From Paraburkholderia sp. PGU19 (lineage in GTDB: Bacteria > Pseudomonadota > Gammaproteobacteria > Burkholderiales > Burkholderiaceae), in NCBI RefSeq assembly GCF_013426915.1, contig NZ_AP023181.1:248001-312000 (forward strand): DNA of 64,000 bases, in the 5' to 3' direction. The notes below the pieces were generated by a model. The model did not search any database, was not told the DNA's origin, and saw only the letters and a program-made list of their open reading frames with translations. Every line of letters begins with the position of its first letter. Position 1 is the first letter of the stretch. A program made the translations under genes and the position numbers. This document shows positions 62,633-64,000 of the stretch, in pieces.

Positions 62633-64000
62633 CTACGGTTGAAGATGCCCTGAATTGCGGATCCAGTTCTGAAGCTGATGCTCTTTCGTGGCGTCCAGGG
62701 TGATCCACCACGCTCCCCGGCCGTCGATCTTGCGTGCTTCGACGATACGGCGGTCGATCCAGTAATAGACGACGTACGTGCTCACCTGCAATCGACTGGC
62801 GAGTTGCTGCACGGTGAGTTCGTCAGGACGCGTCAGGCAGGCCGGCGCAATACCGTACCTGAAGCGGACCCATTTGATCATCGCGAGCGTAAAGGGCTTG
62901 CCGTAAGGACTGCGGAGCCCCGCCTGATTGAAGCGTGCGACGATTTGCGGATCGGACATACTTCGCGCTGCCTGGCGGACCTGCTCGACGGTCTCCGCCG
63001 GATAGCGTATCGCTTCGGGACGTGGCCTGGGCAGATTGACGGTGATGTCGGTGCAGACGCCGCCTTGCCAACGCACATGCAGAACGAACTGCCGTTGCCC
63101 GGACAATTTCTCTACGGTGATGTCGCGGATGAGCAGTCGCAGCATCCGCTTGCGTTCCTTCGCGGCAGTCGTTGGTGCGCCCCACAGGCGCGGCAGATCA
63201 CAGGCCAGAGCAAGGATCTGGGCCCTCTGTTCCGCCGTGACAACGCGCGCTTTCTGGCTCTGGAATTGCGCGGCTTCCGTCCTGATCGACTCGACGCGAA
63301 GCAACGCGTCGTTCCAGCGCCGCTCGAGGGTGCCCGCAACCAGACGGTTGGCAGGATCGCATTCCTGATAGCGTCGTTCGGCAAGCGCGGCCTCGTATTC
63401 GGCTCGCTCGATGCGCATATGCCACTGACGCATGATGGCCTGATCACGTTGCTCAAGTTCCTTCAGCGCCGTCAGGGCGAGTTCGAGCTCGGCCGGGCGC
63501 AGCGCATTGATCACCGCGTCGCTGATCGCGGCGTCTAGCAGGTTGCTGCGCACGCTCATGCAGTCCCGGGTTGCCAGACCTTCACGGCGCCGCCAGTTGC
63601 ACACATAGACCGGATAAATGCCGCCGTTCCCCTGGTAGCGTACCGTGATGGCCCGGCCGCAGCAGCCGCACACCAGCAGGCCCTGAAGCAACGCGAGTCC
63701 TTCACGAGCTGCACCGTTCAGCATGTTTCCTTCGCCGTTAGTGCGATTGCGTGCCAGGCGCACCTGATTCTGCTCGAATTCATCCGGGGTAATGTATCCC
63801 TCGTGATGTTCCGGCAGATGAACGCGCCATTGCGCCTTTGGTACCGCCTTCATGTGCGTGCGCACATCCCCTTGGGGCGTAATGTGCTTGCGATACTGGT
63901 AGCGTCCAAAGACATAGACGCCCGCGTAAGACGGGTTCTTGATCAGCCCACGCACGCGTTCATGACTGAGTTGCCCCCAGATGATCTGGCCTGCCCAGGC
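62633..64000 (-). mobile_element. Large serine recombinase (C-terminal part; N-terminus outside window)
   Basis: The minus-strand frame is open to base 64000 and gives at least 455 residues. It contains the end of a Recombinase domain (RGLIKNPSYAGVYVFGRYQY), a zinc ribbon (LLQGLLVCGCCGRAITVRYQ then VYVCNWRRREGL), a long coiled coil (LERRWNDALLRVESIRTEAA), and a C-terminal region with two helix-turn-helix-like segments (DPQIVARFNQAGLRSPYGKP, LTVQQLASRLQVSTYVVYYW). The catalytic serine domain lies beyond the window. Such enzymes integrate and excise transposons, phages or resistance islands. Its gene ends about 35 bp from the break in the group II intron, so the element's end is there. Confidence 0.85.

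Noticed and set aside
1..64000. tRNA, rRNA, CRISPR arrays, replication origin
   Set aside because: No clover-leaf or tRNA-like GTTCGA arrangements, no rRNA motifs, no regularly spaced direct repeats and no iteron clusters were seen on reading both strands.

Overview
The window looks like a Burkholderiaceae genome, most like Paraburkholderia or Caballeronia, and probably a secondary replicon or large accessory region. The basis is high GC, the phaA-phaB pair with a phasin, several GlxA-type regulators, two LIV-type ABC systems, H-NS and HU proteins with lysine/alanine tails, and many decayed insertion sequences. I saw no rRNA, tRNA, CRISPR array or replication origin. Family assignments come from reading motifs, not from database searches.

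Layout. 1-23.5 kb is an eroding accessory region. It holds the start of a TRAP transporter binding protein with a palindromic operator, a cyclic-nucleotide/histidine kinase and a phasin each broken at one conserved Trp codon (TGG to TGA), a twice-broken GYD-domain gene, intact phaA and phaB, a GlxA-type regulator, several small exported or membrane proteins, a cupredoxin, remnants of IS481, IS66 and ISNCY transposases, a frameshifted HEAAH metalloprotein, and an acid-protease pair (sedolisin S53 and serine carboxypeptidase S10) followed by the tail of an M14 carboxypeptidase.

23.8-28.5 kb: an AraC regulator diverges from a four-gene operon: outer-membrane MetA-type channel, twin-arginine-exported ketosteroid-dehydrogenase-like flavoprotein, c-type cytochrome, and NTF2/ketosteroid-isomerase-fold protein. 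It looks like a periplasmic dehydrogenation system of unknown substrate. 29.3-38.1 kb: a LysR regulator diverges from a guanidino-acid pathway (decarboxylase, aldehyde dehydrogenase, guanidinobutyrase), followed by a polar amino acid ABC transporter. Together they would import arginine or a guanidino compound and convert 5-guanidino-2-oxopentanoate to 4-aminobutyrate plus urea. The first permease is frameshifted.

38.9-48 kb: a minus-strand amide/nitrile operon in the order CN hydrolase, periplasmic binding protein, LivH, LivM-LivG fusion, LivF, amidase, AmiC, AmiR. Its leader has a promoter, small hairpins and an intrinsic terminator just before the first gene. This is the arrangement expected if the ANTAR protein AmiR releases termination when AmiC senses an amide. 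48.4-53 kb: a LivK-type binding protein, a GlxA-type regulator, an asparaginase and an ornithine cyclodeaminase homologue. A conserved 30-bp sequence lies in the same relative orientation upstream of the binding protein and the asparaginase.

53.2-61.5 kb: DNA-associated and signalling genes: a protein with two similar atypical helix-turn-helix modules, an SF1 helicase, an HU protein with a basic tail, a frameshifted diguanylate cyclase, and an H-NS protein with two DNA-binding modules plus a histone-H1-like tail. 61.7-64 kb: nested mobile DNA. A ribbon-helix-helix-like gene is cut by a group II intron; the intron's reverse transcriptase is cut by an element carrying a large serine recombinase that runs off the window.
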